From: Vanilla planifolia
Taxonomy: Eukaryota; Streptophyta; Magnoliopsida; Asparagales; Orchidaceae
Assembly (NCBI GenBank): GCA_023846275.1
Contig: CM043877.1
Location: 15,545,107-15,609,106, forward strand
Length of the DNA stretch: 64,000 bases
Direction: 5' to 3'
Shown here: one piece after another, positions 1 through 14,167 of the stretch
Numbering within the stretch: the first letter of the stretch is position 1
How the letters are laid out: each line of letters starts with the position of its first letter
Program-made: the position numbers and the translations under genes
Notes under the pieces: model-generated
Seen by the model: only the letters and a program-made list of their open reading frames with translations
The model's database searches: none
What the model was told of the DNA's origin: nothing

Positions 1-670
1 ATTCTTCAGGATTTAAGGGATAAAGAATCCTTTGAAGAGACTATTATAATAAACTTATCTATTTACTTATCACTTAACTTAGTATTTTCTTTGATATTGG
101 TGTAATGCTAAATATGCAAAATTCAAATTTGCATTGAGATTTTATCTAATGAATTTTGAGATATATTAAAGATCATTAGCAAAAGACATGTTTGTCAATG
201 AAAAAATCACTTACAAATTGAAGCTTATTTTGATATTAACTATGTGGGATTTATTGATAAGAAATCTACTTTTGGATATTATATTTTTGTGGAAGCAAAT
301 CATTTGTCATAGAAATAAAAGACTAATAATTGTTATTATTTTAATTATAAAATCTAAATGCAAAGCACATCATTCTACTTGTGAAATGATGTAGATAAAA
401 AATATTAAAAATTTGGATTTCTTATTGTTGAAGCATTAGTTCTTAATTTTGACAATTAGATAGATATTCATATTGCAAACAATCTTATTTTTCTCATAAA
501 AGAACCCAAAATATTATGATAGATTACTATTTTAGAGATGCGATATTATCAAAGATGATCATTGGTCCTCTTGTATTTGGTAAATAATAGATAACAAATA
601 TAGCTTGCTAATTTTTGTAGTAAGTTGGATCTTCATGATATATGCTCTAATTTGAGACGGGTGTATTATT
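1..670 (+). mobile_element. Ty1/copia fossil, 3' pol end (RNase H region), cut by window edge
   Basis: The plus strand between about 250 and 670 reads, in broken form, as the copia RNase H region and pol C terminus, including the stretch that normally lies just before the polypurine tract. It sits downstream of MADS exon 2, in what is probably intron 2 of that gene, in the opposite orientation. It is old and broken with many breaks; its left part lies outside the window and no LTR boundary could be fixed. Confidence 0.5.
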
Positions 671-3600
671 AAAAATATTTTCATAACAATGTAATATTGT
701 TCTCTTTATTAATTTTTATTTGTACTTGACCTTTGTATGTTATGAACTATATTCTCAAATAATGAAACATAACTTTGTCCTCCACTTTAACTTTGAGGGA
801 ACAAATATGATATTCTCCTGTAGAGATATTTTGATGTCATTTTATTTCTACATGTTTATCTCTAAATGGTCCATTGTTGTTTATTTCTTCTATGCACTTT
901 GATTGTTTCTTCTTTGTTCTCTGCCAATTACTCAATTGTTGTTTTAGGTTCTGTATATGCAAAAATGGAAGTGTTGTTCATATATCTTCTCTTGTTAGCT
1001 TCCCATTTATCACTAATAGTATTTAGTTGATATAATTTTTCTTATGCACTTTCATAACAATAATTGTAAATGTTTTAATACATGTTAAATGGTTTGATCT
1101 TTATGCATTCAAAACTCCATAAACTCTTCTTTCCAAAGTCTAATGCAATGTGTAGATGAAAAAAGAAGCTTCTCTAGAACCAATGGTGTTAAAAGTCTTC
1201 ACAAAATATAGGCAAAAACGTTATTACTAATAATGTCTTAATAAATGAGTGGAGATGAACATTAGTTTATCGAATCATGAAGTATTCAATGTATTCTTTT
1301 TTAGGTTTGACAATGCAATCCATTTATTTCATCTTAAGTTGAGTGAAAGTTGACTTCGTGTTGTTAATGCATTACTATACTTTATTGAATTCGCTTCAAT
1401 TTATGTAACATACTATTTTTTTCATTAACCCATCCCAGCCCATGTTCGCTTTGAGAACTGCCTAGCATCTTTGTTGGAACACCACTCGACCTCCTCCCAA
1501 TCTTGCCAAAGGCTTTCGTAGCTCTGCATAGCCTCGTTGGAGTTATCAGAGGGTGGTGAACATTGCTAACGTTATCGGATCCTGTCAGACCATAGTTGGT
1601 CGCATCAAAATACCTTTAAAGTTTGATGAACCTCATCAAATGACCAACTATTTCTCAATCCCCCACGTTCACTTTCGCTTCCTAAATAACTAGAAAACAT
1701 GTTCTAGAAAGTAACACTTGATAGAAAAAATTCTGTAATCCTTTTCTTGTATCGTCTTGTACCAAAATAATCCTGATTTTTCTTTTGTCTCCTGTTCTCC
1801 AAATATTATTCCTTTTTCCTTTTTTCTTTTCCGGGTATATCTGAACTCATTTCTTTTGTCATTTCGACATTTTTTCATTTCTACAAATATATCTATCCAA
1901 CCAATTTCTTTGAAAGCAATTTCCTATCTTTCATTTGTGGAAATGGAATTCTCTCATTTCTCCACTTGTAGTAAAGAGGTGAATATTAAATTTCTTTTTC
2001 CTTCTATCATGTATTTAGTGTGTTAGAAAAGTTCTGTAAAATATGAAATATGAAAAAATAATAAGGCCAAGTGACATTCATGTACACTTCTAGAAATTAA
2101 TGAGAAAGGTGTTTCTTGGCTCATTGAGCTTATTAGGTCCTTAAAGATCAATCATGCCAAGTTAAGTGACTACGAATAGTTTTGATATTCATAAAATTCT
2201 GCACGTTACAGAAGATTTATTTTGATGGCACATGCCTTGATATTACTAGGAGATGGTGATTGAGCTACTATAATACTAATGCTTGTCAGATTCGGCTTGT
2301 ATTTATGATAGTTAAGTTCACAAGTGAGGGTATGCACTTGAGTTTTGGAGATGTCTAGGTGGGAAGTAGATCTGAACTAGCTTTTTGTTCCTAAGATGTA
2401 ACGTAGATGATTTTGTGAAAAAAAGGGGGGTTTCTTTTCACTTATTAAAGCCATCAATGACATGTTTGATGTAGTAATTACAAATGCTCGTATATAAGAT
2501 TTAGGGAGTAGGCATCTTCTTGTTACTGTCTGTTTAGATCAAGCTTGTCTTAAAATCTTTGCCATTTTACTTAGGTTACTCATTTTCTTTCTGGTCATCT
2601 TTGAGACAAGTTTTTTCTAACACAAAGGCTAAATCAAGGAATAAGAATAACATCGAATTATGTATAAAAATCTGGAATTCTAGATTTTTTATTAAAAATA
2701 ATTATGAGTGCTAATTCTATTAGCTGGGTTTGATTACATGAATTTTTTTGTGCCATTACATTAACATTTTTTTATTTTTATTCAAGTATGTTAAGTCTAT
2801 TCTTATAACTTCTGCTCACATCTTTCTGGGTCAATCGCTTTCTTTATTTGAAAGAATGATAGAAACTTGCATCTTCTGAAAGGGAATTAAGTGTCCTCAG
2901 TTTAACATGGCAAAACCCTCTAGGCTGACTCTCCCTAAGATTATTCTTGATGCATTCATTTTTAAATCAACCCTTTTCAAGGGCCAACATTCTGCAATAT
3001 AGAATATTGTTTATCTTATTATAGTTTTATAGAACTTTTTTTAATTGATTTATTATTAGTAAATCTGAAATTGAATGATCGGAATATTAGTTCAGTAAAT
3101 GTCAATTTCCTAATATCTGAAGAGGAGATTTGTGTCCAACTTTTTCTTGAAGACAAAGAAGATTAGATAATTTGAATTTCCACTTCAAGTACTATGAAAT
3201 TGAAAAGGGGGATTTTCATACATGATTGTGTTTCTGTGTATGGTAACTTATACAGAAGCATATAAATAAAATTATTGTTGATGGATAAAAGCTTAAACAG
3301 TTGGAGTTGACAGCAAGTTTAGATGGAGTACGGTTAGAGAATTTGGTGCTAATTGCTCTAGTAACAGAAGATATTTTTTTTTGGGTGGGGGGATTTACTT
3401 TAAGTAATGAAGGAACAGAAAGAACAAATATGACAATCAAAAGACATGCATGAGGATTTTTTGATCTTTATGAAGAGTTTTTATTTGATTGAGTGCAATG
3501 AAACAAAACAAGTTATCTAACATCATATAGTGGGATTAAATTTGTTAGTGTTTTACATAAATGTTATACATATGTCATGTCATGTCTATGTATTTGATCT

Positions 3601-3734
3601 CTCTTTGTAAGGAAAGCCTTGTTGATATGACCCAAATTTTTATTTTGTTTTCTTTCATGTAAGCAAAACATTTATAGCATTGCAATTGTGAAACAAGTTG
3701 CACTAAAATGCAAAACCATAGGTTTGCTTTATAC
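671..3734. other. probable MADS intron 2, no exon recognised
   Basis: AT-rich sequence with short meaningless open frames. A somewhat GC-richer island at about 1430-1640 matches no family I recognise. I looked on the minus strand for the 62-nt K-box exon and did not find it. Confidence 0.4.
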
Positions 3735-6700
3735 CTTAATCTCTGAATTCGCATGTTTTGCTATTTGATGATCCTCTTTTGCCTTGTTATAGCGGTCGAT
3801 CACAGACTTCATGCTGAAATAAGAAACATGTAAGTGTTTCTCCCCCATTTGTTAATTTCACAGGTAAAAGACAATTGAACACAGTTTGCATTTTAAAGAA
3901 GAAATTCCAAGTATGCATGTTATTGTGGCTTGTATCTACTGAAAGTTGATAAACTCATTGCTCTATCCATGATTGTATTTTATGAAATCATCTTTTCATT
4001 TATGCCGATTGCTAATACCATTGCCTGAATGTCGTTCATATGATTGCCACTTTTTCTGTTGTTATTCTCTACTTGGTGCTTAGGATTCACTTATTTGGGT
4101 AAAATTCAAATTCCATAAAAAATTGAAATTCATAAAATTATAAAGGATGGGATTGCAATTTCACTTGATATTGTTTGCTTGACTGCAATATTATAAGAAT
4201 TTAAGACTTATTATGGGAAGCTTATAAGCTTGATGAGGCACTGTGCTTGCACCTCCTTATGATCTCAATTGAACTTGCTTTGAGCTATTAGTTGGAAAAC
4301 TCAGCCCATAGCATTTCAAACTATAGTATCTGCCATGTCGAATTCACTTTATGTAACAATAATGGTCTTTGATATTTGATTCATGGAAATTTTTGTCCAA
4401 TTTCTTTAGTTGTTTGTTCAAGATGTAACATAAAAGAAATACTAGTATATGAATAAAAAGAAGATCTAAGACCACACAAACATGGTCTAAGCTAGAATAG
4501 AGCAAGAACAATAATCTCGACATCTTCTCACCAATGAAATGGTCTGCTTGATGATATCAACAAGTCAGAACTGTTTCAGAGGATTTGATGATAGTGATTG
4601 TATCATCCAATTTCTTATAGAGCAGGAGAGATGTTGGGAGACCATTAGATGACAATTTACCAATACATCAATATGATAACTTCATGAAACATAGGATAAG
4701 CAAAATGGATGATAGAATACTCTCTCGAAATTGTTGCAATGACCTTCCTTGATGATTTCTTTCCTTCTATATATGATAAACAATTAGGGCTTAACTTTCG
4801 TATCTCAAAACCACTAGATTAACTAAAAATTCCTAGGAAAAAATAGTCAACCATACTGTTGGAGAATGTGTATTCAAAGAACAAGTATTGACCATTATCC
4901 TCAAATCCTTTACAGAGAGCATGGGAAGACCTGACCTAGCCTGAAGTGAGAAAGCAATGTAGAGATAAGTTTCCCTTAATGGTCATTCAAAGATTGTGAA
5001 GACGGATTTACACAAGGTCTGAAGTGATACATTTTCTTTGTGATGTGTTTCTAAAATCCAATGTTTATTTTGTTGCATAATAAACATTCCAATGGAGACC
5101 AAGCTTAAAAATGATTTATTGTAATATTTCTTATGTGGCTGAAGAAGAGGTGTCTAATCTATTAGGATTTTCAAGTGAACACACATGATTCTCTTTGATT
5201 TGAACAATAAACCTTTTGAATGTTATAAAAGAATGTCTTACTCTGTTTTAGAAAGTAGTTTTTATGCCAAGTTGTTTGAGCTCCAAATGAAGTTTACCAT
5301 TGTTAATAATAACATATAATTAGATATTCATGATTATAATGAAAATATCTCATGAAAGTTCACACTTTTCACTTAGGAATAGTCCTTTATCATTAGTCAC
5401 ACTTTCTATTTTGCATCCTTCAAATCTGAGATCTTTTGATTTTTGAAAACCCATTTGCAACTTATATTCTATTTTCCTTGAGAACGTTTTACTGGTCTCT
5501 AACTTTGATTTTATTTTTGTTTTTCACAAAATAAGTTATTATAGAGATTGATTCTATACTAAACGTTTTACCAATTCTGATTAAGAAAAATGTATAAACA
5601 ATTCATTTGAAAGAACTTCATTCATCTTCTCAACAACTTTTTTGTGAAAAAAAAAATTGATTTTTTTTATACGGTTTGTTGGTTTGTTTTTTTTTTTTAT
5701 TAATGCCTTCTATTATTCAAAATGTACAATGTATTTAATCTTTGTTCTTCGAGATAGTCATGAATAATGTATTATGTATAATCTTTTGATACAATTGGAG
5801 AAACTTTACAAGGAAATAAAACTAGAATTTTTTTGGCTTTCTAAAGATAATATTCACAAATATTACTTTTATCTGTGTTTCAAACAATGTTAATTAAGAA
5901 ATGTTAGTCTATTTGGTAGTTTGTTCTCTTGCCATAGATGACGAGGGAACTAAAGCAACATCATTAGTTGTTTCTCCTTGCAAAATATGAAGATTTTCTT
6001 TTTTTTTTCAATGACAACTAAGGTTCTTTTATTAGAGTACTTTTCATCATCAATAAATGTATAATTAATCACTAAAATATATAAGTCTGTTTGAGTTCTA
6101 GAATATGCATTTTTAGAATATGCATGGGATTAATATTTTTATAATATTTTTATAATTTTTTCATTAATAAATTGTCAACTTCAAACGGCCCAGAAATTGA
6201 GATAATCTTTGCTGTACGAATGTATTATAAACAAATGTAATCAGGAATTCACATGTTATTGTTCTTAAATCCTATTGTTTCTATAAGAACATGATTAGGG
6301 TTTTTGTATCAATTCTCTTTATGGCTATGCTAGAATCTTATGACTTATTATTCTTTGATTATCATTAACTTGTTCTTTTCTCCGTAGAGCATGCATTATT
6401 CCTAGGTATTTTATTAATTTTTTGTATTTTTTATTAGATTTATTTTTACAATGGTTTTTACAAGATACTCTTTCAATAAATGGTATATCAATTTTTTAAA
6501 GAAATGAATTCGTCATATCTTTCAAAATAATGACTTTTTTATCATATATTATTGCAATAATAATATTGTATAATTTTAAAATATTTAAAAATCTTAATTA
6601 TTGAATTGAAATCATTCAAACTAGATTTAATGGGATCACCTTCTTGCATGTGAAGTGCATGTCTTGCTTTTGTTATAGCCTATTGGATTGATATTTTATC

Positions 6701-7829
6701 ATGTATATAGACTTTAAATTGTTGTAAGAGCCTTTTTATCAATCTTTATTTTTACTTGATCTATTATAATCTCAAGCACTTTTTATTGATTTAAAAGTTT
6801 TTTTAATGTTTTTTGTTAGATTAATTTCCCTATTATTTGGGTTTACTATAATTCAAAACTTTTTGATTCATCAAACCATAATTTGTAAGACTTCAATATA
6901 GATTCTTAAAAATTAAGTCCAAACAGGCTGAAGTATCATTGGGAAAATAAGATCAATAGGAGCAATAATGAGAAAAGAGAAGTGACAAAGTTTACATGGT
7001 TTGATTCAATTTATGTATTTTTATTGAAGTTATTGATACAAAATGTAAACTCATAAAGGAACCTAAATTTCTTTTTAAACAAAAGAATAAAATTTCTTAA
7101 TATTTCAAAAGAAAGAATTCAAAAAGAATGATGCATTCTTTTCTTTTCATATTACTTGTTTTTATCTTAATACTTTTCATGATATTATAGCTTGTAAATG
7201 ACACATTAAAGTCATGTTCACATTTAGCCATAATTTGTTATACTTGTCTTGATCATTCATGTTGTCTTAAGATCTTACATCAAAACATGGAATAAAGTAA
7301 AGTATAAGTGAGCTCAATCTTCTGTTTATTAAATTAAACAGTTCCAAAAATTGGATCTCGTTTTTTTTTTTTTTTTCTTGACATGCATTCATTTGAGGTT
7401 TTTGGAGACGTCATATACTGATGTGTTTCTAATTTGGTTGGGTACACGAAGACCGCACGGCACTTTTTCCCACAACAAGCATTTGATAAATAGAGAGAGA
7501 AACAATTAAGGTTAATTAGTTCTTGGGTTATCAGTCTAATCAACCTGGCTAATTAACTTATCAGGCTAATACACTTGTAGATCAAATTAGAAGCGAGGAA
7601 ATAACCATGTTTTGCAAGGGATTCTAGAGAGAGAAAAAGAGAGAAACCTGGAGCTAGAGAAGTCGTAGAGCCTGCCGGTGCTGGAGAAGATGATGAGGCT
7701 GACCTCGGCATCACAGAGGATGGCGAGCTCCCTCGCCTTCTTCACCAGCCCATTCCTCCTCTTTGAGAAGGTCACCTGCCTCGTCGTCGTGTTGTCGATC
7801 CTCCGGATCGCGATCTTCCCCCTCCCCAT
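3735..7829 (-). CDS. MIKC-type MADS-box transcription factor, AGL17/ANR1-like, 5' part (exons 1 and 2 only)
   Basis: Exon 1 is 7829..7648 (182 nt) and encodes a full MADS DNA-binding domain: it starts [13 protein letters not shown], continues with [14 protein letters not shown] and ends at LYDFSSS. Exon 2 is 3813..3735 (79 nt) and opens with [17 protein letters not shown], the usual start of the I region. The sizes 182 and 79 nt and the phases (2, then 0) are the classic MIKC pattern; the junction restores the codon AGC. Intron 1 (3814..7647, 3834 bp) has GT-AG ends and holds a copia fossil. The MADS domain wording fits the AGL17/ANR1 clade, which acts mostly in roots as nuclear CArG-box binding dimers; this is family knowledge. 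I found no K-box exons below 3735, so the gene probably continues past the left edge behind a long intron 2. ATG at 7829 is fixed by the conserved N terminus. Confidence 0.9.
5200..6750 (-). mobile_element. Ty1/copia fossil in MADS intron 1
   Basis: Read on the minus strand, copia parts appear in order: gag-like sequence near 6690-6600, the gag/pre-integrase region near 6000-5900, and the start of the reverse transcriptase near 5470-5240. The order is right but the element is much shorter than a full copia. It is old and broken many times, and no LTRs could be delimited. It has the same orientation as the MADS gene and lies wholly inside intron 1. Confidence 0.6.
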
Positions 7830-8024
7830 CCCTTCCCCCGAAATCTCGATCTCCCAAAGCAGGCAATGGACTGGGAGCTTTAACTTTATAAGATGGGAGG
7901 AGGCTAATCAAGTGAGGACACTTGGGGGTTTGTGGTAGCTGTTTAGTCTTCGTCTTCCTCTTCCTCGTGCCTTAGTTTGGCTTGGCGTATGATTATTATT
8001 CAAATCAGTTTGCGTTCCAGGAAT

Positions 8025-8035
8025 CTTTATATAAT
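8025..8035 (-). promoter_or_regulatory. candidate TATA box of the MADS-box gene
   Basis: On the minus strand this reads TATTATATAAAG, about 200 bp upstream of the ATG at 7829, a plausible distance for a leader of about 170 nt. A second TATAAAG lies at 7890..7884 but would leave a leader of under 30 nt. Choice between them is inference from motif and spacing only. Confidence 0.25.
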
Positions 8036-8099
8036 AATATTCTGCAGAGGCTGCCTCGCCATGGACAAATATGTTGTGTTATCATTCCTTGCTCATCTC

Positions 8100-9706
8100 C
8101 TGATGACGGCCATATTTCTTTTCATGGCTAAGTTTCCCATTTAAGGTCCTGAAAGCTTGAAAGCCTGACTCTTCACTAACATCAAAGCTACACCATTGGT
8201 TCTTCTCAAAGATTAAACACAATGTTTCTTCATTTCAACATTGTATTTTAATATTATATTATAATTTGATTAATATTGCAGAGCTTTCGATGAAACAAGC
8301 AAACATCTTGTTCCTTAAATTAAAAATTGACATTATTTTATTATTTGAAGATAGATTATTTATTGCCGGCTCACTTATCCTATTTGAATATTATGTTATC
8401 AGTAAATAATATTATTAAAGATTATATTATTCTAAAGCAACATAAGTGTAACTCAAGTATGGTTGATCATGTTGTTATTAATAGATTATTTACTGCTGGT
8501 TCATGTTGACTAGTCATTGGTTCAAACCATCAAAATCTTCATCCTTATTGCTTTCATTTTTGGCACTTTAAACTGTGAAAAATACTGGGTCAAAATGTGA
8601 AGTATAGTAATGCTTAGACAATTGTAAGAAATTGAAAGAGACCAACATAAGTGTTAAAAGATGTGAAAAATCATTTTATATCACTTCTTATTTAAACTTT
8701 GTATTAACATTAGTCTGATGATTTAATAGGAAAAGCTTTAATGTTGCTTTCAGTCAGATATGATTATATAATACTTGCTTTTTATAATTGATAATTCTTA
8801 TGAAATCATTTAATTATTACAGCAGATGCATGTTTAAATAACAAACATTTTTTTTCTAATTAGCTAATAAATGGATGATTACAGTAAAGTTTGACAATAA
8901 AATGTTTTAACCAAATTTATTTTAAATAAAAAAAATGGGTCCGTAGCTGGAAAGTAACATTATATGTATTAATACTAAAAATATTTTTAATTTATTTTAA
9001 ATAAAAAAATCTTTTTCATCCACAAATCAATACGGTATCTTTGTAACTTTGTCTTATTCCTAAATGACAAGTTGGAATTGCTATATTTTAAAGTGCATTA
9101 GGGGACTTAATTGCAAATAACTGGCCAATTTATAATTTAGAAAAATATATTAAATAAATTGTCACACCCTATTGTGCAATATTGTTAAAATTAAAAAATA
9201 ATGATATTGATTTATAAGTTTTGGCTTTTAAGAATTGTTTTGGCACCATTTTTTTTTTTGAATATTTGGCTTATACGTGTCTACTGCAATTCTAATTACT
9301 ATATGTTTTTTATATTATGGAATTTTAAACAAAAATTACACTCACTATAGAATTTAATTGTGTTGAATTTTAGGAAAAAAGATATGTATTTAACGTTTAA
9401 ATTTGAATTATAAAATCATGGTTAAAAATCAAGAAAGAAAACTATAATTATTAAGGGTTAAATTTGAGCTTTTTTGTATTAAAATATGTTATTTATAATT
9501 TATAAGTACAATGAATTTTATGCTGATGAGAGCGAATGAAAGTAAGAGCAAAAGGGTTATTTTTAAAAAGAAATATGTGTTATTCTCTTTTTAAGGTTTT
9601 TATATATGTGATTCAAAGAGTTTGCTCTTTTTTTATATAAGATTTTAATATTCTTTTTGTGTTAGCATGATTTGATATATTTAAGTTTATTCTATTTTTA
9701 TGTAAA

Positions 9707-9787
<81 letters not shown>

Positions 9788-9990
9788 TTATTAGTGTTAA
9801 TTATGTGGGATGGAAACTTAATGAAATAGCATCAAAAACTCAGTTGGATTTCATGGTGATAAAATAGAAGATTGAGAAATTTGATTGATCAAAAAACTTT
9901 CATCTATGTAAACTAAAATTAGAGTAATGTTAATTGAAATCCTTGCTAAGAGACTATTTGGTTGATAAAAAATGCCTAAGCCTATGCAAA
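8100..9990. other. gene-free AT-rich DNA upstream of the MADS gene
   Basis: No coding signal on either strand. It contains homopolymer runs and, near its right end, the long TA microsatellite at 9711-9782 listed separately. Confidence 0.5.
9711..9782. repeat. (TA)n microsatellite, about 36 units
   Basis: An uninterrupted run of TA dinucleotides of about 72 bp, the longest in the window. It lies between the MADS gene and the copia gag scraps. Confidence 0.95.
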
Positions 9991-10059
9991 ACAAAAAAGA
10001 AAGAGAATGATGAAGAAGAATTTATAATTATCTATCTTTCTTAAATGTAATGTTAACCA

Positions 10060-10480
10060 AGGTTTTGGAAAAGACCATAGATGTTGGCTTATGGCTCAAG
10101 TAGAAACCTATTTATATGACAAAAGACTCTTTAACAAGCTCTATCAAAAGCAAATACTAGATTTATTTCATATGCAAGAAGGTCCTTCAAGTTTTATTAT
10201 AATAAATATAAAAAATAAAAATCAAGTATTATTATTTTTATTAATCATACTTATTATGATAGAACAAAAAATAAAAGAGATAGATAAAAAATTTTAGAAT
10301 TATCTATCTTTATTAGATGATGTATTAATGAAGGCCTTAGAAGAGGCCATTGATGTTGGCATATGGCCCAAGTTTAAATTTGTTTATATAATAAAAAACC
10401 TCTACAAAAAACTCCATCAAAAGTAAGATTGTTTTTATTTCAAATGTTAGAAGATATTAAGTTTTATTTGATCATGTTTC
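10060..10480 (+). mobile_element. Ty1/copia gag fossil fragments, two neighbouring copies
   Basis: The plus strand at about 10080-10200 reads as a piece of copia gag, and a diverged second copy of the same stretch follows at about 10295-10430, roughly 273 bp downstream. They share a core around 'gaccatagatgttggc' and 'ggccattgatgttggc'. Both are short, broken scraps; no LTR or pol sequence adjoins them. Confidence 0.5.
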
Positions 10481-10717
10481 AATTCAATAATTAGATATCT
10501 AAAAATTATTAAAATAAAAATAGAAAATAATGATTGTGTTTTATTATTATATGCTCTTTATTAAACTTATATAAACATTTTTGTGATAATGTGTTATATG
10601 ATAAATAAATTATTATTTGTAAGAATTTTATTTTTTTTTCAAAAAATCTTATAGTTAAACTTGAGAATATTAAAAATAAAAAAATGCAAAAAATTAATAG
10701 TTGATTTGCAACTATTT

Positions 10718-11817
10718 TAAAATGAAATGAAATATTAATAATGATTGTTATGTCTTATTAAAGATGATAAAAATTTAAAAGTAAAATAACCTTGGTTGCT
10801 ATAAAAGCAAATATAACTAATATTTTTTACATATTATAATAAGCAACAATAATTGGTCATGCATTTATATCTTTATTATTGTTGACAAAAGAATATGAAG
10901 TGGAACCAAATAAGTGAGAAAGGTCTAACATTGTTTAGTAATTAGGGTTTTCGTCTATAAAACATATATAAAATTAATTTTTTTTTCGAGTGTTGAATTT
11001 TGTGTAAGTAGAAAAGAGTTAGTATCAACATTGTTATCGACATGCAAAATTGATCCTTAATAGTATTGTATAATGGTGTGTAGAAAAAGGTTAGCATCAA
11101 CATTGCTATCCACGCCACCAAAAGTACATTTGATTATATTTATTTATATTTGTGTGACTTGTTGAATTGGAAAGAAGTATGACATGGGGTTGAATTAAAA
11201 AAATTTAATAACTTAATTATATTCAATTTCAAACAAAAAAATAGTAATAAAAATCTTTTACTTTCTTAAATTGAATTCAACCAACTTAAGTTAACTTCAA
11301 TAACTAAGTTTTCTTAATATGCAAAGATTTAAAAAAACATTAAATCTAAAATTATTTACAAATATGCTTAATCTCAATCAAAAAATAGTTAGCTTAAATT
11401 TTTTTGTAGTAGGAATTCTTTTCTTATCTTAAGAAGTATATAACAAAGTAGGAAAATCTTCTTTAGCATGAAATCTTTATGACAATGTTAATTGTTGTGA
11501 AATAAAACAAGTAAAGAAAATAAAAATGAAACCTAATATAATCAAATCCTATTATTGTCATAATCATTGTTAAGGTCTTACTTAATTAGATAATCAATTA
11601 AAAAATCAAAGATTTTGTATAGATAAAATATTGAGTGAGGATCTTAAACTCTAAGTGGATCTTAATCTTTTACTTGTAATTATTTATCTCAATTCCTTTT
11701 AAATCATTATCTTTAAGAATCTAATAATCTTACTAATAAATAATATCTAATTAGCATTCATCCCATATATCCACATAACACTAGACAGATTTATAATTTA
11801 ACACATTAGACCTAATG

Positions 11818-11881
<64 letters not shown>

Positions 11882-12472
11882 TAGCACATACATTAGAAAG
11901 AAATCTAATCAATATCCTATAATCTAACATGTTAAGCCTAGTGTTGAGGATAATGCTTTTAGGAATCAAATTTTATTTTTATTGATCAATATGAATAGAG
12001 TAGGTATACTAATTTAGATGTCATTTTTAAAGTCATAATATATTCATTTTTATTTTAAGTATTTTTTGTATTTTGTTCATTTTAACATTATTTATAATGT
12101 CATATAACAAAAAAGTCATAAGCTATAAAATTAGTAGTCATACAATAAATAATATAAAAACTTATAAACTTTTGTCATCATAAAAGACTATAGTATGAAA
12201 TAATTATATAAAAATATGAAAGAATAATATTATATTACATCACAAGTTATAGATGTATCTACTTAGTTTCACAAAGTAATTTATTTGTTTGATCAATATG
12301 TATCTTATAAATAATGTACTTTTAATTCATTTTATTCCCATAATTACTTTTTATGTTTTATGTTTTTTTGGATAACACTAGTATGATTTGCCAATAATAT
12401 TGTACAATCCTCAAAACTATACTATATAATAAAAGTACTATCGCAATATAGTATAATATATTCAGTTTCATA
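10718..12472. repeat. large tandem duplication, copy A (about 1.75 kb)
   Basis: This block is repeated head to tail in the next block with scattered differences. Markers shared in order include 'agtagaaaagagttag' (about 11008 and 12758), 'atttgattatatttatt' (about 11130 and 12890), 'gttaatt-ttgtgaaataaaac' (about 11487 and 13203) and 'gtatgatttgccaataata' (about 12380, partner near 15140). There is no coding content. A TA microsatellite sits inside at 11819-11879. The motif order is read directly; exact ends are approximate. Confidence 0.7.
11819..11879. repeat. (TA)n microsatellite in copy A
   Basis: About 30 TA units directly after 'gacctaatgt' and before 'catagcacatacatta'. The same flanks in copy B surround a TG-type repeat. 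Confidence 0.95.
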
Positions 12473-14167
12473 AAATGAAATGAAACATTAATAAATATTA
12501 TTATGTCTTCTTGGAGATGATAAAATTCTAAAACTAAAATAAAAATTGAATTAATAACTTTTGCTTATTGTCATAAGTAACAATGATCAGTTATGCATCT
12601 ATATATTTATAATTATTGACAAAAGAATACACTACCAAACTTTGGCATGTGAGGTGGGAGCATGCAAGTGAGATAGGTCTAACTTTGTTTAGTAATTAAA
12701 GTTTTTATACATAAAACATATGTAAATTGATTTTTATAAATTTTGGAATTTTTTGTAAGTAGAAAAGAGTTAGCATCAATATTGTTGTCGTTGACAACAC
12801 ACACATAAAATTAATCTTTAATAGTATTGCATATTTGGTGAGTAGAAAAAAGTTAGCATCAACATTACTATCCACTCCACCCAAAAGCAAATTTGATTAT
12901 ATTTATTCATATTTGTGGGACTTGGTGAATCAAAATGAAGCATGACATTTACAAAAGATGAGTGAACTATAAAAATTTATAAATTAATTAAATTCAATTT
13001 CAAATAAAAAATAGTAATGAAAATCTTCTATTTTTTTAAATTGATTTCAACTAGACTTTAATAATTCAAGTTATCTCAAGGTGCAAAAATTTAAATAATA
13101 TTAAATCTCAAGTAATTTTATAGTTAAAATTTTTTTTCTTATCTTAATAAGTTGTATAACACTTTTAGAAAACCTTTTTTAATTTAAAATTTTTGCGAGA
13201 ATGTTAATTCTTGTGAAATAAAACAAATAAAGCAAATGGTACACAAGATTTTTTTATGTGATTTAGTAAAACCTTTGCTTACATCCACCTTAACTAAATT
13301 AATAGGCTTCTACAAAAACCACTCTCGGGTGTGCAGATAGGTGCATAAACCTAATACAACTTTTTTTATTGTAACCAAGCGGGGGTTAACCTAATACAAT
13401 CCAATCTTATTTTGTCACAATCTGTGCGAAGACCCTAATCATATACTTAATCAATTAGAGAATTAACAATTTGCATAAATAAAATATTAAGGATCTTAAA
13501 TTCTAGGCGTAGACTTGATGGTGTAACAAATCCTAATTATCAACTAAAATAAAATCATATAAATAATTACGAGTGTATGTATAAGTTATATAAAATTATT
13601 TGCAAAATTTAAGATGATGTTTCATCATATTTCCAATTATCTAATCTATATAAAGCACTATCTATTCTCAAATCTCATTAGTATGATCCTCTTATGTAAT
13701 ATCAAAATCCTCAAATCTTGATGCGGTGAATGCTTGACCAAATGTATGACATTTGATTTAGGTAGTAATGAGATTTATAGGTCTCAACAAATAAATATAA
13801 TAAAATAATTAAATATAAAAGGAGTGTCAAATTAAACAAAAAATCATACTATAAAGTTGTAATAAATCATGTGTATAAATTCTAAATCATACATAATGCC
13901 ATTATAACAAAAGTAAACCAAATAAATAACGTTTTATTGTTCATTCCAAATTCTAAATATCGAGTCTTATTCCCTTTAAATCATTATCTTCACTAAATCT
14001 GATAATAATACCAAAAAATGACCTCCAGTTCATATCATATATTTATCTACAAAGATTATGTAAATATCTGATATGAAGATCGATATCCTATGATCCAACA
14101 TAATGGACCTAATGTTACTAGACATGTTTGAGACTTATATCTTATGATCTAACACATTAAGCCTGAT

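Noticed and set aside
11781-11969. Frame with a long Tyr-Ile repeat
   Set aside because: Translation of the TA microsatellite, not a protein.
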